From Candidatus Moraniibacteriota bacterium (GTDB taxonomy: Bacteria > Patescibacteriota > Minisyncoccia > Moranbacterales > UBA1568), in contig JAUYFO010000008.1 of the NCBI GenBank assembly GCA_030690925.1, positions 1 to 5,641 on the forward strand: a stretch of DNA of 5,641 nucleotides. Direction: 5' to 3'. The notes beneath the pieces were generated by a model. It was not told the DNA's origin, searched no databases, and saw only the letters and a program-made list of their open reading frames with translations. A program made the position numbers and the translations under genes. Shown here in pieces: positions 5,223-5,641 of this stretch (position 1 is the stretch's first letter; each line of letters starts with the position of its first letter).

Positions 5223-5641
5223 TCAAAATGATGAGTCTGTTCGTGGCAAAGGCTTACTCCAATACTTCAAGAAATACTTCACGGCACTCTCAATATGATA
5301 CCAAGTCAGCCGATTAAAGAGAAGGGAGCCAAAGAAACCACCCCGGGCACTCCCTTTGGCATGGTAGTGATACACAAACGTTTCTGGGTAATACACCACT
5401 TGGAAGTGTTGCTCCCAGAAACGTCGGCACCAGTCCACATCCTCCATGTACATGAAAAACCGGTCGTCCACCAGCCCAACCGCGCCGGCCTTTTCCCGAG
5501 AAACCAACATCGCTGAACCGATAATCCAGTCCACTGCTGTCGGTGTCGTCAGATCCTGATCGGCCAGCGTGAACCAACGCAAATGCTTCTTGGCAAAAGG
5601 GAGCTTGCCCAACCAAGTACGCCGATAGAGAATCGTTTGTG
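5223..5641 (-). CDS. Family 2 glycosyltransferase, C-terminal part, 5' end outside window
   Basis: The frame is open to the right edge, so only the last 138 complete codons are present; the N-terminal nucleotide-sugar-binding half, with the DxD motif expected there, is not visible. The visible part is typical of GT2 enzymes of the rhamnosyltransferase (WbbL-like) group: VDWIIGSAMLVSREKAGAVG, then LVDDRFFMYMEDVDWCRRF, where ED is the expected catalytic-base position, followed by VVYYPETFVYHYHAKGSARGG. These enzymes add sugars to envelope glycans or O-antigen-like polymers from the cytoplasmic face. The donor and acceptor cannot be told here. A TTG at 5612 is inside the protein, because the frame continues upstream as QTILYRRTW. 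The TGA stop directly precedes ctpA, which suggests one envelope-related operon. Membrane helices are not evident in this part. Confidence 0.88.
   Translation of the reverse strand, partial: QTILYRRTWLGKLPFAKKHLRWFTLADQDLTTPTAVDWIIGSAMLVSREKAGAVGLVDDRFFMYMEDVDWCRRFWEQHFQVVYYPETFVYHYHAKGSARGGFFGSLLFNRLTWYHIESAVKYFLKYWSKPLPRTDSSF

Noticed and set aside
1..5641. Mobile elements, CRISPR arrays, tRNA or rRNA genes
   Set aside because: I saw no transposase or integrase motifs, no regularly spaced repeats beyond the terminator, and no tRNA-like or rRNA-like segments; gaps between genes are all 76 nt or less.

Overview
The window is a compact bacterial chromosome segment read with the standard bacterial code. 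It holds two gene blocks that converge on one shared terminator near position 3090. The plus-strand block is priA (3' end only) - def - fmt - a membrane-anchored tandem rhodanese-like protein. The minus-strand block, read from the right edge inward, is a family 2 glycosyltransferase (3' end only) - a ctpA-type S41 protease - a small unrecognised protein - groES. Nearly every base is coding, and the gaps are 1 to 76 nt.

The priA-def-fmt order is a widespread bacterial arrangement. Several traits suggest a reduced-genome lineage such as Candidate Phyla Radiation/Patescibacteria (Parcubacteria-like): a PriA with eroded helicase motifs, a short deformylase, a short GroES with a TAAGIYLPETA-type mobile loop, a membrane-anchored CtpA behind a glycosyltransferase gene, and few recognisable Shine-Dalgarno sequences. 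This assignment is inference from gene style and was not tested by any search.

Functionally, the left block joins replication restart (PriA) with the formyl-methionine cycle: Fmt formylates initiator Met-tRNA and Def removes the formyl group from new proteins. The trailing rhodanese-like protein has a membrane anchor and no cysteine at all, so it cannot be a classical sulfurtransferase. The right block is about the cell envelope (glycosyl transfer, then processing or quality-control proteolysis), followed by an AT-richer gene of unknown function. groES has its own clear sigma-70-type promoter and is not followed by groEL; a bidirectional hairpin terminator lies directly beyond it.

I did not find a new multi-gene system. 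The points most worth a second look are the cysteine-free double rhodanese, the 47-50 residue N-terminal extension on Fmt, the PriA without a recognisable motif VI, the unusual build of the terminator, the lone groES with an inverted repeat inside its promoter, and the low-GC gene next to it.
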